Source: Enterobacteriaceae bacterium (GTDB taxonomy: Bacteria; Pseudomonadota; Gammaproteobacteria; Enterobacterales; Enterobacteriaceae). Taken from it: 64,000 nt of DNA. Below, piece after piece: positions 41,038 to 49,909 of this stretch. The notes beneath the pieces are model-generated. The model saw only the letters and a program-made list of their open reading frames with translations, searched no databases and was not told the origin of the DNA. Location: NCBI GenBank assembly GCA_031253755.1, contig JAIRVT010000032.1, positions 1 through 64,000 on the forward strand. Direction: 5' to 3'. Positions within the stretch are counted from its first letter, which is position 1; every line of letters starts with the position of its first letter. The translations under genes were made by a program, and so were the position numbers.

Positions 41038-42513
41038 ATGCAGCGAGGAAAAATCTGGATCGTTGATGACGACAGTTCTATCCGTTGGGTACTTGAACGG
41101 GCGCTGAAAAGCGCAGGCATGGAATGTATCAGTTTTGAGAATGCCGATGCTGTTCTGGCTGCGCTGGCAAAAGTTAATGCCGAAGCGAAAGATAATCCTG
41201 AAGCGCAAGATCAGCCTGAAGTTTTGCTCTCGGATATCCGTATGCCGGGGCTGGATGGGCTGAGTTTACTCAATCGGGTCAAACAGGTGAGCCCGCAACT
41301 TCCGGTCATCATTATGACCGCCCATTCCGATTTGGATGCTGCTGTCAGTGCCTATCAGCACGGTGCATTTGATTATCTGCCGAAACCTTTCGATATTGAT
41401 GAAACCGTCGCGTTGGTTGAACGCGCCTTGGTTTTTTATCGCGAACAGCATTACCGTGAACAGCAGCACACCTCCCACAATCCGAAAATCACGCCATCGG
41501 TGTCTGAAATGATCGGAGAAGCGCCGGCTATGCAGGAGGTTTACCGGATTATCGGACGGCTGTCCCGCTCTTCTATCAGCGTGTTAATCAATGGTGAATC
41601 AGGAACCGGAAAAGAGCTGGTGGCGCAGGCCCTGCATCGCCACAGCCCAAGATCTGCCACACCTTTTATTGCACTGAATATGGCGGCGATCCCGAAAGAT
41701 CTCATTGAGTCAGAGTTATTCGGTCATGAGAAAGGCGCTTTCACCGGTGCTAATCAGGTGCGACACGGGCGTTTCGAACAAGCCAATGGCGGTTCGCTGT
41801 TTCTGGATGAAATCGGCGATATGCCGCTGGATATCCAAACACGCCTGTTGCGGGTTCTGGCAGAAGGGCAGTTTTATCGGGTGGGTGGCTATGCCCCGGT
41901 AAAAGTGGATGTGCGCATTATCGCCGCGACGCACCAGAACCTTGAGCAGCGGGTAAAAGAGGGCAAATTCCGCGAAGACCTTTATCATCGGCTGAATGTC
42001 ATTCGTATGCAGTTGCCGCCGTTGCGGGATCGTGCAGAAGATATTCCTCGTCTGGCGCAACATTTTTTGCAGCAGACGGCAAAAGAACTGGGTGTTGAAG
42101 CCAAAGAGTTACATCCTGAGACCGAAAAAGCGCTGATGAACCTGTCATGGTCAGGAAACGTGCGTCAACTGGAGAACGTGTGTCGTTGGCTGACGGTAAT
42201 GGCGGCCAGCAAGGAAATTCTGCCACGGGATTTACCGGCAGATTTGATTGAGCATCAATCAGGCGAACACATCGATAAGATTTCTGTTTTCCAATCATCA
42301 TCACCGGAAGAGTGGTCACAGCAATTGGCAGCATGGGCAAAAAATGCCTTACAAAACGGCTGTACCGACCTGCTTTCCGATGCGTTGCCACTATTAGAGC
42401 GAACTTTACTGAACTGCGCACTGGCCCATACCAATGGACATAAACAGGAAGCCGCCCGTTTGCTTGGTTGGGGAAGGAATACGATTACACGGAAATTGAA
42501 AGAATTTGGGTGA
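41038..42513 (+). CDS. glnG: Nitrogen regulation response regulator NtrC
   Basis: A 491-residue sigma-54 activator. The receiver domain begins RGKIWIVDDDSSIRWVLE with phosphoacceptor Asp66 in LLSDIRMPG. The AAA+ domain has Walker A GESGTGKELV, the sigma-54 contact loop GAFTGAN and Walker B FLDEIGDM. The Fis-type DNA-binding end is KQEAARLLGWGRNTITRKL. The phospho-Asp is about 12 residues later than in E. coli (Asp54) because of an insertion AEAKDNPEAQDQ before beta-3. ATG 41038 is the start; the longer frame overlaps glnL. Confidence 0.95.
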   Translation: MQRGKIWIVDDDSSIRWVLERALKSAGMECISFENADAVLAALAKVNAEAKDNPEAQDQPEVLLSDIRMPGLDGLSLLNRVKQVSPQLPVIIMTAHSDLDAAVSAYQHGAFDYLPKPFDIDETVALVERALVFYREQHYREQQHTSHNPKITPSVSEMIGEAPAMQEVYRIIGRLSRSSISVLINGESGTGKELVAQALHRHSPRSATPFIALNMAAIPKDLIESELFGHEKGAFTGANQVRHGRFEQANGGSLFLDEIGDMPLDIQTRLLRVLAEGQFYRVGGYAPVKVDVRIIAATHQNLEQRVKEGKFREDLYHRLNVIRMQLPPLRDRAEDIPRLAQHFLQQTAKELGVEAKELHPETEKALMNLSWSGNVRQLENVCRWLTVMAASKEILPRDLPADLIEHQSGEHIDKISVFQSSSPEEWSQQLAAWAKNALQNGCTDLLSDALPLLERTLLNCALAHTNGHKQEAARLLGWGRNTITRKLKEFG

Positions 42514-42514
42514 T

Positions 42515-43888
42515 TCATATCACCCGTGAAAACTGCCTCTGGCGCATCTGAGTGCGCAGATAACTATCAAAACACATGCAGATATTGCGGATTAGCAAAC
42601 GCCCTTTTGGGGATACCTGAATCGCGGTTTCGGTGATCTCCACCAGACCGTCTTCTGCCAATGGTGCCAATAATTGCAAATCTTCCGCAAAATAATCCAC
42701 GAAGTTCACGGCATAATGTTGCGCAATCTCGGCAAAATTCAGCCGGAAGTTACAAATCAGCGCCTTAATCACGTCACGGCGAATACAATCATCCTGTGTG
42801 AGCACTAAACCGCGCCATAACGCATTTCCGTGCGTTTCGACTTCGGCATAATAGGTTTTGAGATCTTTCTGGTTCTGCGCATAACTATCGCCCAACATAC
42901 TGATGGCAGAAACTCCCATGCCCAATAAGTCACACTCCGCTTGTGTGGTGTAGCCCTGAAAATTACGGTGCAGGATGCCTTTTCGCTGAGCAATCGCCAG
43001 CTCATCATCAGGACGGGCGAAGTGATCCATGCCGATAAACTGATAGCCGTTGCCCGTCAGTGTCGCAATAGTTTGCTGCAAAATATCCAGCTTCTGCGCT
43101 GCGCTGGGTAAATCAGCCTCTTTAATTTTACGCTGTGCCGCAAATAAAGTCGGCATATGCGCATAATTGAACACACTCAGGCGATCAGGCGATAACGCCA
43201 GCACACGTTGCAGGGTAAAAGCAAAACTTTCGGCGGTCTGTTTCGGCAGGCCATAAATCAAATCGATACTGGTCGAACTAAAACCGGTTTTCCGCGCCCG
43301 TTTGACCAGTCCGAAGATAAAATTTTCGTCCTGTTCGCGGTTGACCAGCTGCTGAACTTCCTTGTTGAAATCCTGCACGCCCATACTCAGGCGGTTAAAA
43401 CCTTCATGGCGCAGATGGTCAATCACATCCAGCTCAATTTCACGCGGATCAATCTCAATGGAAAGTTCGGCATCGGGCAGAAAATGGAAATGGCGGCGTA
43501 ATATCGACATTAACCGGCTGATTTGCGCTTTATCCAGATAGGTTGGCGTGCCGCCGCCCCAGTGCATCTGGCTGACATGCCGCCGGGCAAATAATTTTGC
43601 CCGTTCTGCGATTTCGCGTTCCAGCACATTCAGGTATTCGTCAGCTTTATGTTTCTGCCGGGTAACCAGTTTATTGCAGCCACAGAAATAACAAAGTTTG
43701 TGGCAGAACGGGATATGGATATAGAGGGAAAGCGGGCGGTCAGGGTAACGTATAGCGGCCTGCGCAAACGCAGTATTATCGTACTGCTGGTTAAATTCTA
43801 ATGCTGTGGGATATGAAGTATAGCGAGGCCCTGAATAATTGTATTTCTGGATCAATGGCAGATCCCAGATAATGGTTTGCTCTGACAT
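42515..43888 (-). CDS. hemN: Oxygen-independent coproporphyrinogen III oxidase
   Basis: A 457-residue radical SAM enzyme that decarboxylates coproporphyrinogen III to protoporphyrinogen IX anaerobically in haem synthesis. The cluster motif CHKLCYFCGC (CxxxCxxC) lies near residue 65, with SIEIDPREIELDVI, SMGVQDFNKEVQ and DLIYGLPKQT typical of HemN. Length equals E. coli HemN. It converges on glnG with one base between the stop codons. Confidence 0.97.
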   Translation of the reverse strand: MSEQTIIWDLPLIQKYNYSGPRYTSYPTALEFNQQYDNTAFAQAAIRYPDRPLSLYIHIPFCHKLCYFCGCNKLVTRQKHKADEYLNVLEREIAERAKLFARRHVSQMHWGGGTPTYLDKAQISRLMSILRRHFHFLPDAELSIEIDPREIELDVIDHLRHEGFNRLSMGVQDFNKEVQQLVNREQDENFIFGLVKRARKTGFSSTSIDLIYGLPKQTAESFAFTLQRVLALSPDRLSVFNYAHMPTLFAAQRKIKEADLPSAAQKLDILQQTIATLTGNGYQFIGMDHFARPDDELAIAQRKGILHRNFQGYTTQAECDLLGMGVSAISMLGDSYAQNQKDLKTYYAEVETHGNALWRGLVLTQDDCIRRDVIKALICNFRLNFAEIAQHYAVNFVDYFAEDLQLLAPLAEDGLVEITETAIQVSPKGRLLIRNICMCFDSYLRTQMRQRQFSRVI

Positions 43889-43954
43889 GCTTATTCCTTC
43901 CGCTGTTCCGGCTCATCAAATCGTCGCCAAGTTTACCCAATAACCGCAATAAAT

Positions 43955-43973
43955 ACCATATTAACAATATGGT
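43955..43973. repeat. Small palindrome upstream of hemN
   Basis: ACCATATT-aac-AATATGGT is a perfect hairpin/dyad in the hemN-yihI gap, about 70 bases upstream of hemN. It does not match an FNR box; a role is not evident. Confidence 0.35.
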
Positions 43974-44038
43974 TATGCTGTATGGTTATACTGCTCATCA
44001 TTGGGCACTCTGTTTTTTAAAAACACGGCGAAGGCAAA

Positions 44039-44584
44039 TTACTTGCCCTTTAGCAACTGCATAATATCTTCTTTCTTCTCTTCTTCTTCGCTGTCTTCGT
44101 CTGTCAGCTCAATTCCCAGCTCTTCCATCAGGGCATCAATGCGATCAAGCATAGTATCAACGTAGAGATTCTCTTCTTTCGAGAGTTTTTCGCCCTGCTC
44201 AACACGCGCCAGCAGCTCGTCCAGACGATCGTCATTTTCCAGCATTTCCAGCTCTTCTTTTGGTGACAAACGAGGAGCCTGCATGGTTTTTGGTGTTTCA
44301 GTGACCGTTTTGATGTCTGCTTTTGTACCGGCAATCAAAGGAACCGGAACTTTACTGCCGACGCGAGGATCCAGCTCTTTTTTGCCTCCGCGCTGTTTTT
44401 TAGCACTGTTTTCATCCTGATGACGGCTGCCAGATGGGTTACCGCGATGTTTTTTCTGCCGTTTGCGTTCACGCCCTTCCGCGTTCAACTCTTCGCGGCT
44501 TTTTCTTTTCTGTTTCGGTTTGCCCGCGTAGCCTGCTTTACCCGCTGAGGCTTTTGCCGGGGTTCTTTTCTTTAACTGGTTCAT
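44039..44584 (-). CDS. yihI: Der GTPase-activating protein YihI
   Basis: A 181-residue highly charged protein that stimulates the ribosome-assembly GTPase Der. The N-terminal half is Lys/Arg/Gly-rich and basic (KRKSREELNAEGRERKRQKK); the C-terminal half is acidic and helical (LEMLENDDRLDELLARVEQG). It ends in a Glu/Asp run (DEDSEEEEKKED). This charge pattern and the EELNAEGRERKRQKKHRG block identify YihI. It lies next to hemN, as in E. coli. Confidence 0.95.
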   Translation of the reverse strand: MNQLKKRTPAKASAGKAGYAGKPKQKRKSREELNAEGRERKRQKKHRGNPSGSRHQDENSAKKQRGGKKELDPRVGSKVPVPLIAGTKADIKTVTETPKTMQAPRLSPKEELEMLENDDRLDELLARVEQGEKLSKEENLYVDTMLDRIDALMEELGIELTDEDSEEEEKKEDIMQLLKGK

Positions 44585-44711
44585 GGTTGTGACTCAACTC
44601 GCGTTATCAAGGTATTTTCGGCGGAATCTAACAGAATCCACTTATAACATCCAATGTCATTTTAATTTCGACTAGTATTGAGGCACCTTAACTCAAATAC
44701 TATAAACAATA

Positions 44712-46193
44712 ATGACTATGCGTTTCTTTGACACTGCTCATCGTATGCCGTTGTACCTGTGGTGTTTTGGCTATGCGATATTATGGATAGCGACCAGTTA
44801 TTCACTTGATCCGACGGTGCCGTATGATGCGGTAGAAGCCTTAAATTGGGGGATAAACGGAGAGTGGGGTTCGCCGAAAAATCCGTGGCTGGTCGGTAGC
44901 ATGATGTTGCCGGTTATCGCTATCAAGGCGATTTCGCTCAGCTTCTACTGGTATTTCACTCACTTTATCGCCATTGCCATCGGGATGTTTGGCGTCTGGC
45001 AACTGGCTTTCCGGTTAACCGACAAAGTTGAATTGGCCTGGCTTGCGATACTGAGCCTCAATTTATCAGGCATTATTAATTTCGATATTATTCCTTACAA
45101 TGATAATTACCTGTTGGTCATGTTGTGGCCGTGGGCACTGTTGTTTTTCCTCAAAGCCATTGATGACCATCCGAAATGGTGGCTGGCTTTTGCGTTGGCG
45201 ATTGGTCTGGCGACAATGGCGAAATACTCTTCACTGGCGATTGTCGGTTCAGTTTTTCTGCTGTCCCTGTTTGTGGCTAAAGTCCGTCGCCATTATCGGG
45301 AACCGGTGTTTTATCTTGCTATTGCCTTGTGGTTTTTGTTGGTGACTCCCAACATTTGGTGGCTGGTACATAACGATTTTGCCGCTTTTAAGTGGGTGGA
45401 TTCTCAAATTGAGCGAGGGTTTAATCTGCATACCACACTCGCGGTACTTTCCGTGTTTTATCCTCTTATTATTGTCGGAATAATTATTTATCTGTCAGGC
45501 GGAAGAATCGGCTGGCCGCAGAAACAATCCAACAAGCTGATGAATATCGTTATTCTTTTGCCCTTGCTGATTATTTATGGCTGGTTCTCTTTCAATCTTG
45601 GCGGACGCATTACCGAATGGCTGCAACCTTTCAGTGCAGTTGCACCTGCGTTGCTGGTAGGCTCAATCACGCTGCCTCCGCGCAAATCTTTATTGGGAAC
45701 ATTACGCGTTCTGGCCGTATTCGGTGTCCTGATGCTTATCGGCTATGCCGCCGTGATGCTGGCGAATGTCCGTGGAGCTGGGGAAAAATTCGTCGGAATA
45801 AACGTGTTTACTCGCCAACTTGATCAGCGCTGGAGTGAACGTTATTCAACACCATTACGTTATGTTGGCGGTGAATATCTGCATCAATGGCTGACGTTTT
45901 ATAGCCATTATCGTCCACAGACCATCCAGCCGTGGGAAATAGGCGACGGTGCGCCTCCCAATATTTATAACCGCCATATTAAAGAGAGCGATATTGTGGA
46001 GTATGGTGCATTGCTGGTGGGAGAAAGAGGAACAAGTTGTCAAAAGGAACATTTCCAACCCATGTTGGCAGCTTGGCCGGGATTAACGGTCAGCCATAAA
46101 GAAGCCTTTACATTCCAAGCGCAGCCGGGCGCAGATCCTGAAACTGTCTGTATTGGCTTTGTTGATCCGCAGAAAACTCAACATCATCAATGA
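44712..46193 (+). CDS. GT39/ArnT-like membrane glycosyltransferase
   Basis: This 493-residue protein has about ten membrane segments and the GT-C layout of PMT/ArnT-type enzymes that use polyprenyl-phosphate sugars. The first periplasmic loop carries the acidic motif LDPTVPYDAVEALNWG, and FDIIPYNDNYLLVMLWPWAL and GLATMAKYSSLAIVGS follow. The last ~110 residues form a soluble periplasmic domain. The acceptor is unknown; lipid A or another envelope glycolipid is possible. Start may be ATG 44712 or the third codon. It separates core yihI from the biosynthetic cluster and may be part of the accessory block. Confidence 0.75.
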   Translation: MTMRFFDTAHRMPLYLWCFGYAILWIATSYSLDPTVPYDAVEALNWGINGEWGSPKNPWLVGSMMLPVIAIKAISLSFYWYFTHFIAIAIGMFGVWQLAFRLTDKVELAWLAILSLNLSGIINFDIIPYNDNYLLVMLWPWALLFFLKAIDDHPKWWLAFALAIGLATMAKYSSLAIVGSVFLLSLFVAKVRRHYREPVFYLAIALWFLLVTPNIWWLVHNDFAAFKWVDSQIERGFNLHTTLAVLSVFYPLIIVGIIIYLSGGRIGWPQKQSNKLMNIVILLPLLIIYGWFSFNLGGRITEWLQPFSAVAPALLVGSITLPPRKSLLGTLRVLAVFGVLMLIGYAAVMLANVRGAGEKFVGINVFTRQLDQRWSERYSTPLRYVGGEYLHQWLTFYSHYRPQTIQPWEIGDGAPPNIYNRHIKESDIVEYGALLVGERGTSCQKEHFQPMLAAWPGLTVSHKEAFTFQAQPGADPETVCIGFVDPQKTQHHQ

Positions 46194-46217
46194 GACGGTA
46201 TTCAATCAAGCGAATAA

Positions 46218-46249
46218 GAAATATGATTTCATATTGGTAATCATATTTC
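46218..46249. promoter_or_regulatory. Inverted repeat upstream of mfsX (candidate operator)
   Basis: GAAATATGATT-10 bases-AATCATATTTC, a perfect 11-base inverted repeat 43 bases before the mfsX start, with the smaller palindrome GAAAT-atg-ATTTC inside. The position suits an operator for the cluster's MarR regulator; this is inference. Confidence 0.4.
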
Positions 46250-46291
46250 GCTGGTGCTATAGTCTCGCAATCTATTCATGATATGGGATGA

Positions 46292-47536
46292 ATGACAGTG
46301 AAAAACACAGGGAATATATTAAATGACAATCAGTTAGATATGATCGTTTCACCTGACCAAAAAGGTGCGCTGGGTTTTAAACTTGTTTTAGTTCTTGGCA
46401 TGTTAAGTGCTATTGGCGCACTTTCTACTGACATGTATCTTCCTTTGTTTCCTGCCATGTCACACGCATTAATCACCTCTCAGGCAGGTATTCAGTTAAG
46501 CCTGACATCATTCATGATAGGGCTTGCACTTGGGCAACTCATTATTGGCCCGTGGTCTGATGTGATTGGCAGAAGGAAACTGTTGTTAGGTGGTATGGTT
46601 TTGCTGACGGTGGCGTCCATTGCTTGTGCATTTGCTCCAAGTATTGAAATGTTAATTATTAGCCGTTTCTTTCAGGGGGCTGGTGGTGCAGCAGGTATTG
46701 TCCTGACTAGAGCCATTGTTTCTGACCTTAGTTTTGGTAACAAAGCCGCCTACTATTTCAACCTAATACTGGCGATACAAGGTATAGCGCCGATAGTTGC
46801 GCCATTGCTGGGAGGGGTTGCGGCACACTTTCCGTGGCCGACAGTATTTATTTTTTTGACGGTGATTTCACTGATACTCACCTTTTTAACGTTCATTTAT
46901 GTACCGGAAAGTTTACCCAATAAATCAACATATAACGGGGCGAAGAACCATGTAATTAAGCCATTTTTCAAACTGTTCCAAAATAGAATCTATATGGGAT
47001 ATACATTAGTATTCTCCGCCACCTTTGGCGCACTGTTTGCCTATATTTCAGCATCTCCTTTTATCTACCAATCTCTGTTTAAGTTCACACCGGGCTGGTT
47101 CTCCGTTGTGTTTGCGATTAATGCCGGCATTATGATGGTCAGCAGTATTCTGAGCGCCCGGTGGGTGGAGAAAATCGGCGCTAAAATGCTGGTTATGATC
47201 GGTGTTATCACCACTTTTGCCTTAGCCGGTTTATTGCTGATAGTAAATTATCTCAGTGTTTATCAGCTTGAGTTAACGACGGCTATTTTCATGCTGCTGA
47301 TGTTTACTATGGCGCTGGTTTTTGGCAATGCCGCGAGTCTGGCATTAAGTGCAGTTCCTGATGTAAAAGGCGCAGGCTCAGCTCTACTTGGTGCTCTTCA
47401 GTTTGGCGTTGCTTCTTTGACAGCATTTTTAACCGGTCTTGGTAAATCGGTATCTCTATTTCCTGTCTCTGTTGTATTAATGGGATGTGGAATTATCACG
47501 CTTTTATCCTTGGTATTAGTCCGTGTAAGGAGATAA
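46292..47536 (+). CDS. mfsX: Bcr/CflA-type MFS drug exporter (mfsX-like)
   Basis: A 414-residue major-facilitator exporter with 12 predicted membrane segments. It has the DHA1 hallmark STDMYLPLFPAM in the first segment, motif A GPWSDVIGRRKLLLGG, and motif C-like GIAPIVAPLLGG in the fifth, characteristic of the Bcr/CflA subfamily. It is the first gene of the right-facing exporter/resistance pair; uvrX starts 5 bases later. The arrangement equals mfsX-uvrX of the Klebsiella oxytoca tilivalline cluster, so it probably exports the toxic product or a precursor. Confidence 0.88.
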   Translation: MTVKNTGNILNDNQLDMIVSPDQKGALGFKLVLVLGMLSAIGALSTDMYLPLFPAMSHALITSQAGIQLSLTSFMIGLALGQLIIGPWSDVIGRRKLLLGGMVLLTVASIACAFAPSIEMLIISRFFQGAGGAAGIVLTRAIVSDLSFGNKAAYYFNLILAIQGIAPIVAPLLGGVAAHFPWPTVFIFLTVISLILTFLTFIYVPESLPNKSTYNGAKNHVIKPFFKLFQNRIYMGYTLVFSATFGALFAYISASPFIYQSLFKFTPGWFSVVFAINAGIMMVSSILSARWVEKIGAKMLVMIGVITTFALAGLLLIVNYLSVYQLELTTAIFMLLMFTMALVFGNAASLALSAVPDVKGAGSALLGALQFGVASLTAFLTGLGKSVSLFPVSVVLMGCGIITLLSLVLVRVRR

Positions 47537-47541
47537 ATAAC

Positions 47542-49845
47542 GTGACAACCCTCCAACAAAACACGATTGAAATCCGTGGCGCAAGGCAAAACAATCTTCA
47601 AGGAATTGATTTATCCATTCCTAAAAATGCCATCACGGTTTTCACCGGTGTTTCTGGTTCTGGTAAAAGCTCATTGGTATTTGGCACTATTGCGGCGGAA
47701 TCTCAACGACAACTCAATGATACTTTTCCGCCTTATATCCGTCATCGGCTACCGCATTATGGTCAGCCAGAGGTCGATGAAATCTATAATCTCACGACCG
47801 CAATTATCATTAACCAAAAGCGTATTGGTGAAAATATTCGTTCGACGGTGGGAACGGCATCGGATATTTACACTTTGCTGCGGCTGTTATTTTCCCGTAC
47901 CGGTGTACCGTTTGTCGGATATTCCAATATCTTCTCTTTCAATCATCCCTCAGGAATGTGCCCCAATTGTGAAGGGTTGGGCGTTGCCAGTACGATAGAT
48001 ATCAAAAAACTGGTCAACGAAAATAAATCGTTGAATGAAGGTGCAATTGAATATCCTACGTTTAAGCCGGAAACCTGGCGCTGGCGTCGATATGCTCATT
48101 CTGGCCTGTTTGATAACGATAAAAAAATTGCCGATTACACTGCGGAAGAACGCCAACTTTTACTGTATGGCGATAATATCGCGCCGAAAAAACCCTCTCC
48201 CGAATGGCCTAAATCCGCCCTATTTGAAGGCATTATTCCCAGATTCACCCGTAGTTATCTGGTGAAAGACAACAAAGAGGATAAAAACGACACATTTCGG
48301 AATATCGTGACCATGCAGCAGTGTCCGATTTGCCACGGCCAGCGGCTGAATAAACAGATCCTGTCATGTTTAATTCAGGGCAAAAGTATTGGCGATTGCG
48401 TCGATATGCCGATTGTTGAGTTGGCGCAATTTATCACGACATTACATGACGCTTCGGTGGCTCCGTTGATTAATACCTTAAAAGAGCGTTTGGCTTCGAT
48501 GTGCTCTATCGGTCTGGGGTATCTGAATCTGAACCGTCCGACGACAACCTTATCAGGTGGCGAATCGCAGCGGTTAAAGATGGTGAGGCACTTAGGCAGC
48601 AGTCTCACCGGTATGACCTATATCATTGATGAACCCAGTACCGGGTTACATCCGGCAGATATCATGAAATTAAATCGGTTAATCCAGCAATTGCGTGATA
48701 AGGGCAACACCATTCTGATGGTTGAACACGACTCGGATGTCATTAACATCGCTGATCATGTCATTGATTTAGGCCCCGGCGCAGGTGATAAAGGTGGAAC
48801 GATCACTTATCAGGGCGATTTGAACGGATTACGTGCATCCGCGACATCAACCGGAAAATATCTGTCGCAAACAACTTTTCTTAATCGCGAACCCAAAAAG
48901 CCGCGAGCTTTCCTTTCTGTCAGAAACGCAACGAGGCACAACCTTAAACGGGTTTCTATCGACATTCCGCTGGGAGTCATGCTGGTGGTCAGTGGCGTGG
49001 CAGGTTCTGGCAAAAGCTCCTTAATCATGGGTGAAGTTGTTCCACAATGTAACAATGCGGTGGTTATCGACCAGAAACCGATTCATACCTCGAAACGTTC
49101 TCATATTGCCTCATGGAGCGGTGTTTTTGACACTCTCCGGGAGCGTTTTGCATTGGCAAATAAGGTGGATAAATCGTGGTTTTCACCCAATGCCAAAGGC
49201 GGATGCCCGGAATGTAAAGGATTAGGCGTGATTGAAACCGATTTAGCCTTTATGGATTCAATCTCTTTACCTTGCGAAGCCTGTCAGGGGCAAAAATTCA
49301 ACCAAAACACGTTGCGTTATACCTATCGGGGAAAAACGATTGTAGAACTTATGAATATGCGGGTTGAGCAAGCAGCAGATTTTTTTGCCGGGGACAGCCA
49401 GATTCGGCCAATATTAGAAAATATCCGCAATGTTGGCTTGGGTTATATGCGCCTCGGTGAATCGCTTGATCATCTGTCCGGGGGCGAATGCCAACGACTG
49501 AAACTGGCGTCTTATCTGAATAATAAAGGCAGCGTATATGTTTTTGATGAGCCAACAACCGGGCTTCATCCTTCTGATGTGGCGGTACTGATCAGCTTGT
49601 TTCGCCATCTTGTCGAACAGGGAAATTCTGTTTTGATAATTGAACATAATATCGATGTTATTGCCGCAGCGGATTGGGTGATTGATTTAGGGGAAGGTGC
49701 AGGAACTGCGGGTGGCCAGGTAATGTTCAGCGGCACGCCACAGGCGATGGTTGAAAATAGCCATTCATTGACGGCTGATTATTTACGCGAGCATTGTGTG
49801 AGTAAAACCGATAAAAATAAAACACCGACGAGCCAAACGGGATAA
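47542..49845 (+). CDS. uvrX: UvrA-like resistance ATPase (uvrX-like)
   Basis: A 767-residue class II UvrA-like ABC protein. Two ABC modules have Walker A TGVSGSGKSSLVFG and SGVAGSGKSSLIMG, and signatures TLSGGESQRLKM and HLSGGECQRLKL. Zinc-type Cys pairs are CPNCEGLG, CPICHG, CPECKGLG and CEACQG. It is ~170 residues shorter than UvrA and resembles drug-resistance UvrA paralogues such as DrrC. In a cluster for a DNA-alkylating product it most likely protects the producer's DNA. GTG at 47542 with AGGAG five to nine bases upstream is the start; an ATG at 47485 lies inside mfsX. Confidence 0.9.
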   Translation: MTTLQQNTIEIRGARQNNLQGIDLSIPKNAITVFTGVSGSGKSSLVFGTIAAESQRQLNDTFPPYIRHRLPHYGQPEVDEIYNLTTAIIINQKRIGENIRSTVGTASDIYTLLRLLFSRTGVPFVGYSNIFSFNHPSGMCPNCEGLGVASTIDIKKLVNENKSLNEGAIEYPTFKPETWRWRRYAHSGLFDNDKKIADYTAEERQLLLYGDNIAPKKPSPEWPKSALFEGIIPRFTRSYLVKDNKEDKNDTFRNIVTMQQCPICHGQRLNKQILSCLIQGKSIGDCVDMPIVELAQFITTLHDASVAPLINTLKERLASMCSIGLGYLNLNRPTTTLSGGESQRLKMVRHLGSSLTGMTYIIDEPSTGLHPADIMKLNRLIQQLRDKGNTILMVEHDSDVINIADHVIDLGPGAGDKGGTITYQGDLNGLRASATSTGKYLSQTTFLNREPKKPRAFLSVRNATRHNLKRVSIDIPLGVMLVVSGVAGSGKSSLIMGEVVPQCNNAVVIDQKPIHTSKRSHIASWSGVFDTLRERFALANKVDKSWFSPNAKGGCPECKGLGVIETDLAFMDSISLPCEACQGQKFNQNTLRYTYRGKTIVELMNMRVEQAADFFAGDSQIRPILENIRNVGLGYMRLGESLDHLSGGECQRLKLASYLNNKGSVYVFDEPTTGLHPSDVAVLISLFRHLVEQGNSVLIIEHNIDVIAAADWVIDLGEGAGTAGGQVMFSGTPQAMVENSHSLTADYLREHCVSKTDKNKTPTSQTG

Positions 49846-49909
49846 TCTATGTAATATTTGAGTAATACACAGATTTCCCGACAAGCCTTTTTTAGGCTGA
49901 ACTAATGCA

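Noticed and set aside
47485..47541. ATG start giving UvrX 19 extra residues
   Set aside because: Lies inside mfsX; GTG at 47542 has a good AGGAG site and a conserved following sequence.
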